A stretch of 47,180 nt of DNA from Acidobacteriota bacterium (lineage in GTDB: Bacteria > Acidobacteriota > Blastocatellia > Pyrinomonadales > Pyrinomonadaceae): contig JAKQII010000283.1 of assembly GCA_029557535.1 (NCBI GenBank), positions 1 through 47,180 on the forward strand, read 5' to 3'. Under the pieces are notes generated by a model that was not told the DNA's origin, did no database searches, and was given only the letters and a program-made list of their open reading frames with translations. Below are positions 34,580 through 42,453 of this stretch, piece after piece. Both the position numbers and the translations under genes were made by a program. Positions within the stretch are counted from its first letter, which is position 1, and every line of letters begins with the position of its first letter.

Positions 34580-35254
34580 ATGGCAAGCGTTTTGATATTT
34601 GGAATCAGAGAGGCCTCGAGATTGGCGTGCGGCTATTTGCGTCGCGATACGGGCCACCGTGTGGTCGCATATACCGTCACGAACGAGTTCATGCCGAAAG
34701 ACACAATGCTTGACGGTATTCCCGTCGTCCCATTCGAATCGATCGGTGAGCGCTATTCGCCGCTCGATCATTCGTTCATCGTGCCGATGTCCTACAGGGA
34801 TCACAATAGGCTCCGGGCCCGGATCTACCAATCGGTCAAGGTCTTGGGTTATCCGCTGATCAGTTATGTCAGCCCCCGCGCGACCGTATTCCCAGGTGTG
34901 GCAATCGGCGAGAATACGATGATTCTTGAAGGGTGCGTCATCTCGCCGCAATGCCGGATCGGCAACAACGTCATGGCGCAGGCGGGTTGTGTCGTCGCGC
35001 ACGACGCGGATATCGGCGACCATGCATTCCTCGCTCCGGGAGTGGTGATCTCCGGTCTGGTCAGGATCGAGCCGTACGTTTTCGTCGGTTCGGGTTCGGT
35101 CATCCGGGACCAGTTGACGCTCGGAGAGGGATCGTTCATAGCGATGGGCAGTGTCGTTCGCGAAGACACGTTGCCGTGGGTCAACTACGATGGGGCTCCC
35201 GCGCGGCCGTGGTCGCGCGGCGGTGAATGCGAGGATTCGCATCAAGCGAAATGA
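34580..35254 (+). CDS. NeuD-like hexapeptide-repeat acyltransferase
   Basis: Protein of 224 residues with an N-terminal nucleotide-sugar-binding-like part (VLIFGIREASRLACGYL, about 1-90) and a C-terminal left-handed beta-helix built of hexapeptide repeats. Repeats include ATVFPGVAIGENTMILEGCV, CRIGNNVMAQAGCVVAHDAD and IGDHAFLAPGVVISG. This is the architecture of NeuD, PglD and related sugar N- or O-acetyltransferases that use acetyl-CoA. It may acetylate the nonulosonic acid or the amino sugar made by the next gene. It could also accept an acyl group from a carrier protein, which is speculative. Spaced 20 bases after the WbqC-like gene and about 30 bases before the aminotransferase. Confidence 0.8.
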   Translation: MASVLIFGIREASRLACGYLRRDTGHRVVAYTVTNEFMPKDTMLDGIPVVPFESIGERYSPLDHSFIVPMSYRDHNRLRARIYQSVKVLGYPLISYVSPRATVFPGVAIGENTMILEGCVISPQCRIGNNVMAQAGCVVAHDADIGDHAFLAPGVVISGLVRIEPYVFVGSGSVIRDQLTLGEGSFIAMGSVVREDTLPWVNYDGAPARPWSRGGECEDSHQAK

Positions 35255-35289
35255 TTTACGATTGAGATCCTGGTTAAGGAATGGGGAAA

Positions 35290-36588
35290 ATGACACGAAT
35301 ATCAGTGCGTCGATTCGATTCAACGACGTTTTCGATCAAGCGTTCATTCAAAGAATGGCGGGAATTGGCGATATTTGGCGGACGGCCGGCCATGGCGGAA
35401 GCTTTGCACGTTGGACGTCCGAATGTCGGGAACCGCGCGCGGTTCCTTCAGTTGGCCGACCGCATCTTGGAGACGAGGTTTCTGACGAATAACGGTCCGA
35501 TGGTTAGCGAATTCGAGGAACGGATAGCAAGTTACGTTGGTGTTCGCCACTGCATTGCGATGTGCAACGGAACCGTCGCGCTCGAGATTGCGATCCGCGC
35601 GGCCGGATTGACGGGTGAAGTTATCGTTCCCGCTTTTACCTTCGTCGCAACGGCCCACGCTCTCCAATGGCAAGAGATTACTCCGGTCTTCTGTGACATC
35701 GATCCGCGCACGCACAACCTTGATCCGCGTCATGTCGAAAGACTGATCACTCCAAAAACCACGGGTATTGTCGGCGTGCACCTTTGGGGGCGATCCTGTG
35801 ATACCGAAGCGCTGGAAGAAATCGCGAAACGTCGCGGACTGAAACTGATCTTCGACGCCGCGCACGCTTTCGGATGCAGTAATTCGGGTCAAATGATCGG
35901 TAGATTCGGGCTCGCAGAGGTATTCAGTTTCCATGCAACGAAGATCCTCAATACGTTCGAGGGCGGTGCGGTACTTACGAATGACGACCAACTGGCAGAA
36001 ACGATCCGATTGATGAAGAACTTCGGCTTCGCCGGCTTTGACAATGTAGTCCATGTCGGAACGAACGGGAAGATGTCGGAAGTGAACGCGGCAATGGGAC
36101 TGATAAATCTGGACAGCTTTGATGATTTCGTTGCCGCCAGCCGTCGCAATTACGACGCATACCGGCAGCGACTCGAAACACTGCCCGGAATGTCACTGCT
36201 TAAGTACGACGAAGGTGAGAACTCAAACTATCACTACATAGTGGTTGAGGTCGATCAGTCAAAGGCCGGGCTCGGACGTGATGAACTGGTGGAAATTCTT
36301 CAGGCCGAGAATGTTCTGGCGCGTCGCTATTTCTATCCCGGTTGTCATCGTATGGAACCGTATCGCTCTTATTATCCGAACGCCGGAGTACTTTTGCCGG
36401 AGACCGAAAAGCTGGCACAACGAGTGCTGCTGTTGCCGAACGGAACTTCAGTTTCCCCGAAGCAGATTGATGTCGTCTGTTCGATTCTGAATACTGCAAT
36501 CCGAAATGCACCGTCCTTGAGACGTGCGCTCGCCGCGCGCCGGAAGAACCGCGCGAAGGCGTCGGCGGTCGAGGCAGTGAGCCAGTGA
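35290..36588 (+). CDS. DegT/DnrJ/EryC1/StrS sugar aminotransferase
   Basis: PLP-dependent aminotransferase that installs an amino group on a nucleotide-linked 4-keto sugar. Clear family motifs: FLTNNGPMVSEFEERIASYV, CNGTVALEIAIRAAGL, VPAFTFVATAHALQW, GVHLWGRSCDTEALEEIA, DAAHAFGCS, and the PLP lysine in SFHATKILNTFEGG (Lys218 counted from ATG 35290). The wording closely resembles, from memory, enzymes making dTDP-4-amino-4,6-dideoxyglucose (DesI/VioA type). The exact product is therefore a reasoned guess. The start is ATG 35290, with AAGGA nine bases upstream; ATG 35281 is only three codons earlier. No glucose-1-phosphate thymidylyltransferase or 4,6-dehydratase gene occurs in the window, so the keto sugar must be supplied from elsewhere. 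Confidence 0.9.
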   Translation: MTRISVRRFDSTTFSIKRSFKEWRELAIFGGRPAMAEALHVGRPNVGNRARFLQLADRILETRFLTNNGPMVSEFEERIASYVGVRHCIAMCNGTVALEIAIRAAGLTGEVIVPAFTFVATAHALQWQEITPVFCDIDPRTHNLDPRHVERLITPKTTGIVGVHLWGRSCDTEALEEIAKRRGLKLIFDAAHAFGCSNSGQMIGRFGLAEVFSFHATKILNTFEGGAVLTNDDQLAETIRLMKNFGFAGFDNVVHVGTNGKMSEVNAAMGLINLDSFDDFVAASRRNYDAYRQRLETLPGMSLLKYDEGENSNYHYIVVEVDQSKAGLGRDELVEILQAENVLARRYFYPGCHRMEPYRSYYPNAGVLLPETEKLAQRVLLLPNGTSVSPKQIDVVCSILNTAIRNAPSLRRALAARRKNRAKASAVEAVSQ

Positions 36589-37433
36589 AGCAATTGGATA
36601 TGGTCAATCGCACTGCAAATAACGGCGTAGGCGGGGTTATCAATGGCGTCGGCGCTCGGATCGTCCGCCTTCGGCGTGAACGAATGTACAATCGATTCGC
36701 AAAGACGGAAAGTCTGTTGCTTGAAACGGCGCGCTCCGCTTCAGGTAATGTCGGCCCTTGTGACGAACTGCCGCTGATCAGCGTTACCATCGCAACATAC
36801 AATCGGAGCGACTTGCTGACAAAACGGACACTGCCTTCAATTTTCGGTCAGACATATCCCAATCTCGAGATTATCATCGTGGGCGACGGATGCACCGATC
36901 GTACCGCTGAAATGATCACGGAAATCGGTGATTCTCGGGTACGCTTTGTGAATTTGCCTGAACGCGGAAAGTACCCGTCCGACCAAAGAAAACGTTGGAT
37001 GGTGGCCGGCGTTCCTCCTATCAATGAAGCATTGAGGCTGGCTCGGGGCACTTGGATCGCACATATCGATGACGACGATATCTTTGAACCCGAGCATATT
37101 GAAACAATGCTCCGTTTCGCTCGTGAAGGACTGTACGAATTCGTTTACAGCAAAATGAGCAAGCAAACCGGCACCGATTCCTGGGAGATCATCGGCTCGG
37201 CCCCCGACGGTTGTTGGCACGTACCGCATTCCAATGCGTTCTTTCGCTCCTATCTCAAGCTGTTCAAATTTGATCTGAATTCTTGGCGGTACGAGCTCAC
37301 GGCGGACCACCAAGTCTGGGAACGGATGTCGAGATGCGGTGTAAGGGTCGGGTTTCTCGATAGAACGACGACTCAGTCGCCGCTCAGACCCGGCGCCACG
37401 AGCCACAAATGGATGGCGGAGGACCGTGTCTGA
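36585..37433 (+). CDS. Family 2 glycosyltransferase
   Basis: GT-A fold transferase of about 282 residues. After a 65-residue N-terminal extension comes the core: ISVTIATYNRSDLLTKRTLP, ITEIGDSRVRFVNLPERG, and the metal-binding DDDD of WIAHIDDDDIFEPEHIETML. It should transfer a sugar from a nucleotide donor to the growing polysaccharide, donor unknown. The start GTG 36585 overlaps the aminotransferase stop; ATG 36600 is an alternative. The protein ends soon after the domain, and an unusual 300-base gap follows. Confidence 0.82.
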   Translation: MKQLDMVNRTANNGVGGVINGVGARIVRLRRERMYNRFAKTESLLLETARSASGNVGPCDELPLISVTIATYNRSDLLTKRTLPSIFGQTYPNLEIIIVGDGCTDRTAEMITEIGDSRVRFVNLPERGKYPSDQRKRWMVAGVPPINEALRLARGTWIAHIDDDDIFEPEHIETMLRFAREGLYEFVYSKMSKQTGTDSWEIIGSAPDGCWHVPHSNAFFRSYLKLFKFDLNSWRYELTADHQVWERMSRCGVRVGFLDRTTTQSPLRPGATSHKWMAEDRV

Positions 37434-37740
37434 AAACCTGGCTGCGGACGGCCTCTCGATAGCGGTTTCGCGGTCTGTGCTTGCAGAAAACCAAATCCTG
37501 CGATTCCCTGTTCGAGGTGGAAAAAACAAACGACGGAAAAGATGAGGTGGTTTTTCACGCGGGCAACGTGCACGGTTTTGCCGGGATCGCGATCACTTGC
37601 CATCTGATAAGAAAGCGCTCCCTGTGCATTAAGAATCGCCGTTTTGCTTCAATTGATTGGAAAATCACGCCTGACGGCGTCGTCCAAAGTCGAATTGAAT
37701 CTTGATATTTGGAGGGCACAGTAACCGACTAATTGAACCG
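37434..37740. other. Gene-poor gap inside the polysaccharide locus
   Basis: About 300 bases between the glycosyltransferase and a methyltransferase, unusual in a locus where most genes touch or overlap. An open frame at 37481-37705 (+) could encode 74 residues, but it has a poor start context and no recognisable family. I see no terminator-like hairpin. From here rightwards the DNA becomes noticeably AT-richer, so the gap may mark a junction of blocks with different origin. Confidence 0.35.
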
Positions 37741-38631
37741 ATGAAGAATGCAACGAAACCAAACATCAAAGATGAGCATATGTTGGGTAAAGTCGCTCCA
37801 ACTGCCAAATCAGAGGTCGCATGCGGCGTTGATAGGGGTGAAGTGGTGAGTAATCACGAAGCCACCCCCCACAACATGTCGTTGGAGACGTTTTTGGAGG
37901 AGGTGCAACGCTTCGGCGGCAACCGCCTGACCGAAAGTCTACATACGTCGCCGATTCTGCCACTAATTTACGATGCCGTTGTTGCCGCACGTTCTCGTGA
38001 AGGGGTTCGGGTCTTGAATGTTTTTGCTTCGAACGACAAATCCGGATTCCGCGAGTCGGTATACATGCCATTCTTCAACAATGTTGACTATGTGACCGTT
38101 GATTTTTGGAACGACCGTTTCATATTCGATGGGCAAGAACTTGCGGATACATATTCGCTGCCGCTGGATACCGGGACATTTGACATTGTCATAACCACAA
38201 AAATTATTCTCGAACATGTTTCGGAGCCGTTGGCGACCATCTCTGAATTCTCGCGAATCCTGAAACCGGGTGGCGAACTTTTCTTGATAGTTCCGTTCGC
38301 GATGTCAATTCATCAACCGCCGCATGACTATTTTCGGTTTACCGAACACGGAATAAGGTACTTGTTGAACAAAGCGGGGCTTGAGGTTGTGTATCTTCGA
38401 CCTACTCACAGTGCGTTCATCACTGCGATCGATGCCCTGACGCATTCTAATTTCTTTGAAGTTCTGCCCAAGTCGCTTTCGGGGTATTCGAAGAAGTATT
38501 GGAAGAGATGGATGATTCCATTGGCGATGCGTCTTGATCGCAAGATCGCTGATACCGGCAAATTGTGCCGGCATTATGTTTGTCGCGCGAAAAAGCCGGT
38601 TGATGGCGATTTCGACGCGAGTGACTTGTGA
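37741..38631 (+). CDS. SAM-dependent methyltransferase-like protein
   Basis: About 296 residues from ATG 37741; a non-ATG start at 37702 would add 13 residues. The second half of a class I methyltransferase core is clear: FDIVITTKIILEHVSEPLAT, FSRILKPGGELFLIVPFAMS, and HDYFRFTEHGIRYLLNKAGL, the normal YRYT/FRFT region. The glycine-rich motif I is atypical (VRVLNVFASNDKSG), with the usual acidic and Gly residues poorly kept, so S-adenosylmethionine binding may be altered. It probably modifies a sugar or lipid-linked intermediate. GC is about 45-50 %, below the locus average. Confidence 0.75.
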   Translation: MKNATKPNIKDEHMLGKVAPTAKSEVACGVDRGEVVSNHEATPHNMSLETFLEEVQRFGGNRLTESLHTSPILPLIYDAVVAARSREGVRVLNVFASNDKSGFRESVYMPFFNNVDYVTVDFWNDRFIFDGQELADTYSLPLDTGTFDIVITTKIILEHVSEPLATISEFSRILKPGGELFLIVPFAMSIHQPPHDYFRFTEHGIRYLLNKAGLEVVYLRPTHSAFITAIDALTHSNFFEVLPKSLSGYSKKYWKRWMIPLAMRLDRKIADTGKLCRHYVCRAKKPVDGDFDASDL

Positions 38632-38641
38632 GGCGTTAACC

Positions 38642-40075
38642 GTGACTTCAAAAAGAAAAGTTCTTATTTTAGTTCCGTACAAAGCCCGTGACCTCGAAAG
38701 TCACGCTCTTGTCGGTTATTACCTTGTGCGAAAATTCGGGCACGAAGTTGTTTTCACCAACGGCTATGGATTCGAAAAGAAGATCCTGACGCATTCTCCG
38801 GATGTTGTCGTTATGGACCACCTCGCGTGGAACTTCAAAGTCGAACAGGCCCGGCTTGCGAAGAGTCTCGGAATGAAAGTTGTGATTCTGCCGACCGAAG
38901 GTCTGTTCCAAGACGAGGAAGGTGCGGTGCGCCGGGCCGGCACGCTCCACAATGGATCCAACCTACCTGATAAGTACCTGACCTGGGGAGATTTTCCAAG
39001 AAGGGCTTTACTTAATCGACAGCTAATGACGGAGGATCAGGTGGTCACGGTGGGGTGCCCGCGTTTTGATTTCTATAAACCGCCGTTTACCAAATTATTC
39101 AGAGATCGATCCGCTGTTTTGGCTCAGCTGGGATTCGCGGATCCGAGTGCCCCTATGATCCTTTGGGCAACTAATACCTCCTATGCGTCACGGAGTCCCA
39201 GAAAGATGTTGAGGCGGCAAATGCGGAACGCAAAGAAACCAATTGATGAAGTGAAGAATCATATTTCGGATCACATGGTTCAATTTGCAGAACATTCAAG
39301 GCTGGTCGAGGAACTCGCAAAAAGAAATCCGGGCTGGAACTTCATAATCAAAGTCCACCCGGCTGAATGGGTAAATCCGTACTTCGACATTTCCGAGCGA
39401 ATTTCGAATATAAAGGTCGCCTACAATATGCCCGTGAGAGAATTCCTTTACCACACCGATGTCCTGCTGCAACGCAATTGTACTACTGCGACTGAAGCGT
39501 GGATTCTAGGTAAGCCCACAATCAACTTGGAGGTCGGTAACTACCTTCGTCCGGTGAGAGAGGAGTATTCGTCGGGCACAACACGGGTTACGGACCTTGC
39601 TTCCGCCGAGTCGGCGATCATCAAGTTCTTGAGTGGGGCTTCAATCGAATCAAATCAATTGAAAATTCGCGACGAGTTTATTCGGGATTTCTACTTTGAA
39701 ACGGACGGGAAGTCTGCAGAACGGGCGGCTTCCGCGATAAGTGGAATCGTTGCCGCTTCGGAATTCAGTGATGAGAAGGTTCTTGCAAAGGATCGACTTG
39801 TATCCGAGAAACGGAAGAAGATCGCTGATGATGAAGACGCAAGTTTGTTTAACCGCTTGAAAGACCTTTTGGGCGTTAGGCGCTCACAATCACTGAGGTT
39901 TTGGAAGAATTGGTTTCGATTCGAGGCGAGGGATAACTTGGGTTTATTCGTCGCGGAACCGGAGATTTCCTCGGAAATGGTTGATGAGATCTTCGATCAA
40001 CTGGATAAACTGAACCTGGGTGATAACAGTGATCGTCACCTTTGGATGAACAATTTGGGCGACAACGATGCTTGA
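38642..40075 (+). CDS. Surface carbohydrate biosynthesis protein, GT-B-like
   Basis: About 477 residues. GTG 38642 was chosen because the preceding TGAGG (38629-38633) gives a ribosome site at 8 bases, and the conserved start (KRKVLILVPYKARDLESHAL) follows directly; a frame reaching back to 38534 overlaps the previous gene. The sequence fits the uncharacterised surface carbohydrate biosynthesis family with a two-lobed GT-B fold: PDVVVMDHLAWNFKVEQARL, VVTVGCPRFDFYKPP, WNFIIKVHPAEW, and a C-terminal Thr-Ala-Thr-Glu-Ala-Trp motif before GKPTINLEVGN. It is probably a transferase similar to poly(glycerol phosphate) or Kdo transferases. The substrate is unknown. AT-richer than the early part of the locus. 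The stop overlaps the next start. Confidence 0.78.
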   Translation: MTSKRKVLILVPYKARDLESHALVGYYLVRKFGHEVVFTNGYGFEKKILTHSPDVVVMDHLAWNFKVEQARLAKSLGMKVVILPTEGLFQDEEGAVRRAGTLHNGSNLPDKYLTWGDFPRRALLNRQLMTEDQVVTVGCPRFDFYKPPFTKLFRDRSAVLAQLGFADPSAPMILWATNTSYASRSPRKMLRRQMRNAKKPIDEVKNHISDHMVQFAEHSRLVEELAKRNPGWNFIIKVHPAEWVNPYFDISERISNIKVAYNMPVREFLYHTDVLLQRNCTTATEAWILGKPTINLEVGNYLRPVREEYSSGTTRVTDLASAESAIIKFLSGASIESNQLKIRDEFIRDFYFETDGKSAERAASAISGIVAASEFSDEKVLAKDRLVSEKRKKIADDEDASLFNRLKDLLGVRRSQSLRFWKNWFRFEARDNLGLFVAEPEISSEMVDEIFDQLDKLNLGDNSDRHLWMNNLGDNDA

Positions 40076-40922
40076 AAGAATCAAATCCAAAATCAAACAC
40101 AACGAGTTCGTTTGGAGGTATCTGACCAATTTTGGTCCGACCGTTGGGTATAAGCTGCAATCACAAGTTCTCAACCTGGAAGAACGCCGGATTGTAGACG
40201 CGCTCAAAAATGACGGAATTGCACGGACTACGGTTCGGGAATTGTTTGAAGACATCTCGAGTTTTGAGGCGCTTGTTCGAGAGACAGAACGCGTGAAAGC
40301 GATGAGAGCGGAGGACATAGCTACGGCCAGGGGCAAGGCGAACCGGCCTGATTGCCGGCAAGGAAAAAGCTTCAAGCTCAGCCTACTTGGTCCAAAGCCG
40401 ATCTTTGACCCTCAGAGTCCATTCTCGAAATTTGCGCTTCATCCCGCGATTGTGCGTATCGTCGAAGCGTATCTGGGAATGTATGCCCGTTTACAATATT
40501 TCAACATATGGATTAATTTTGCTGTTGACCATCCGGCAAGAAGTTCACAACTGTGGCACCGGGATCGCGACGACATTCATATCGTGAAAGGGTTTCTATA
40601 CTTGTCGGATGTGGAGGCCTCTTCCGGACCGCTGACCTACGCACGGCACTCACAAAGAAGAGGGCCCCAGAATCTTAACCCGGCGGCGATTGTCGAGAAT
40701 GGGGTCTTGAGAACAACAAACCAACAGATGATGGAAGTCCTTCCCGCGGGAGACGTAATTGAGGCGGTCGGTCCGATTGGAACGTTGGTTTTTGCGGACA
40801 CGCACGGTTATCACAAAGGCGGACATGTCAGGGAAGGCGAGAGGCTGTTGTTTACCTTCATGTTTACGTCGCCAAACGCGGATCTTCCAAAACTGATGAC
40901 CGGTTTGAGTGATGTGTGCTGA
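40068..40922 (+). CDS. Phytanoyl-CoA dioxygenase (PhyH)-like protein
   Basis: Protein of 284 residues with features of the non-haem Fe(II)/2-oxoglutarate dioxygenase family PhyH. The HxD metal pair is in WHRDRDD (His164, Asp166), a distal His follows in THGYHKGG (His246 or His249), and an Arg lies a few residues after it in GERLLFTFMF. Such enzymes hydroxylate carbon atoms of small molecules. In a polysaccharide locus the likely target is a sugar or an acyl substituent, for instance the group loaded by the A-PCP-TE protein, but this is inference. ATG 40068 overlaps the previous stop codon by 8 bases. GC is below the average of the window. Confidence 0.8.
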   Translation: MLERIKSKIKHNEFVWRYLTNFGPTVGYKLQSQVLNLEERRIVDALKNDGIARTTVRELFEDISSFEALVRETERVKAMRAEDIATARGKANRPDCRQGKSFKLSLLGPKPIFDPQSPFSKFALHPAIVRIVEAYLGMYARLQYFNIWINFAVDHPARSSQLWHRDRDDIHIVKGFLYLSDVEASSGPLTYARHSQRRGPQNLNPAAIVENGVLRTTNQQMMEVLPAGDVIEAVGPIGTLVFADTHGYHKGGHVREGERLLFTFMFTSPNADLPKLMTGLSDVC

Positions 40923-42453
40923 CGTGCCTGCCGGGATCTTGGCACGAACTGAGGTATTCGATCCCGACGATCCGATTGATGAGAGCCAAAGGTGTTCGCA
41001 AAAAGACATGAGTTTAGACCTTCATAAGGGACAGGTTGACGGCCTTCAGGGAAACAGAGAAAAGGTTCTGATCCTCACATCGTCGTTGTTAACCGATCGA
41101 ATGTTGGTCTTCACCGATTTCTTCGACGTACTTCGAAGCGACATCGAAATTGAAGTCTGGTCTCAGTCCTACAACAACCCACGTCACAAAGAGATCTGGA
41201 ATTCTCAACAGGTCAGACTTATGCCGTTTCCGGAAATAAACCCGCTTCCGGAATTTCCTCACAACTACGCTCGCCGACTCAACGAGTTTGTTTGGGATCA
41301 TACCCTGCAGCCACCTAGTCGCGTGAGTCTGATGCAACACCGACGTCAGCACATGGGACTGGATCTTAAGCTCCTAAAGCTGATTTCCCGGGGTTTCGCC
41401 GGCCTCCGACTTGAGCGTTCACTTGAGAAAGTTGTTGAAAAGCTGATGCTCTCCTACGACCGATGTCCAGATGCCAAAGAGCAATTAACACGGAGCAGAC
41501 CCTCGGCAGTTGTCGTGACCGGTCCGTTCCAATTCAAGCAACCTGCGATCGCCGCAGTAGCCAAGAACCTTGGAATCCCGGTATTAGCGTTGATTCCATC
41601 TTGGGACAATGTCTCGACGAAAAACCGGTTCGTCTTTAATTACGATGGTTACATTGTCTGGAACGCCCGCTTGCGCGATGAACTCCATCACTTTTATCCA
41701 GAAACGAGAGACAAGCCTATCTATGTAGTTGGCGCGCCCCAATTCGATGTGTTCTACAATCAGGATTTTCATCAAACCCGGGAGGTGTTTTGTTCAACAA
41801 TAGGTATTGATCCGAAGTTGCCGATTGTTCTTTACGCGCTGGGATCGCCCAACTTCTTGGTCGAGCATCACGGTGCCCTTAATCTCGCTAAACAAATCAG
41901 CCGCGGTGAATTAGGCGATATCCAAATGGTTGTCCGGCCACATCCCCTTCACAATGAAGGGGAGATGGAACGGCTTTTTCATGGCTTCGGTCCGAGGGTA
42001 GTTGTTCAAAGAACAGCCGAGCCGGGAGATCGTGCTCTTGGCAGAACGCAAGATGGCGACCAGATAGTGGACTGGGTCAATACATTTCGGCATGCCGATA
42101 TCGTAATTAATCTTTGTTCGACTGTGAGTATCGATGCAGCGTTATTTGATCGCCCGATAATCAATCTGGATTTTGATCCACAGCCAGGGCAGCCCGACCA
42201 ACGGTTAATTCACGATATCAACCACAATTGGACGCACTTCAGTCCAGTCGCAGAATCCGGCGGCGTATTATTGGTTCGCGATTATGACGAGATGGTTGCC
42301 GCCATCGAGACTTATCTACGGCAACCCGAATTACACAGGGAGCAGCGACGATTTATCGCTCAATTGGTTTGTGAACACCTTGATGGGAAATGCGGCGAAC
42401 GGATGGCCGAAGCGATTATTGACTTTGTCGTGAGCGTGAGAGAAAAGAACTAA
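40909..42453 (+). CDS. GT-B-like polysaccharide biosynthesis transferase, copy 1
   Basis: Protein of up to 514 residues. The frame opens at 40909 overlapping the PhyH stop; ATG 41008 is another candidate and sits closer to the conserved beginning REKVLILTSSLLTDRMLV. The C-terminal half has the recurring pattern LALIPSWDNVSTKNRF, VVGAPQFDVFYN, MVVRPHPLHNEG, then HADIVINLCSTVSIDAALFD and RPIINLDFD. This is typical of CDP-glycerol-glycerophosphotransferase-like GT-B proteins. The gene at 44334-45839 is a paralogue with the same motifs. Probably a glycosyl- or polyolphosphate transferase; donor unknown. Confidence 0.75.
   Translation: MMCADVPAGILARTEVFDPDDPIDESQRCSQKDMSLDLHKGQVDGLQGNREKVLILTSSLLTDRMLVFTDFFDVLRSDIEIEVWSQSYNNPRHKEIWNSQQVRLMPFPEINPLPEFPHNYARRLNEFVWDHTLQPPSRVSLMQHRRQHMGLDLKLLKLISRGFAGLRLERSLEKVVEKLMLSYDRCPDAKEQLTRSRPSAVVVTGPFQFKQPAIAAVAKNLGIPVLALIPSWDNVSTKNRFVFNYDGYIVWNARLRDELHHFYPETRDKPIYVVGAPQFDVFYNQDFHQTREVFCSTIGIDPKLPIVLYALGSPNFLVEHHGALNLAKQISRGELGDIQMVVRPHPLHNEGEMERLFHGFGPRVVVQRTAEPGDRALGRTQDGDQIVDWVNTFRHADIVINLCSTVSIDAALFDRPIINLDFDPQPGQPDQRLIHDINHNWTHFSPVAESGGVLLVRDYDEMVAAIETYLRQPELHREQRRFIAQLVCEHLDGKCGERMAEAIIDFVVSVREKN

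Noticed and set aside
37481-37705. Small gene of 74 codons in the gap
   Set aside because: Weak start context and no recognisable similarity; kept only as a note in the gap entry.
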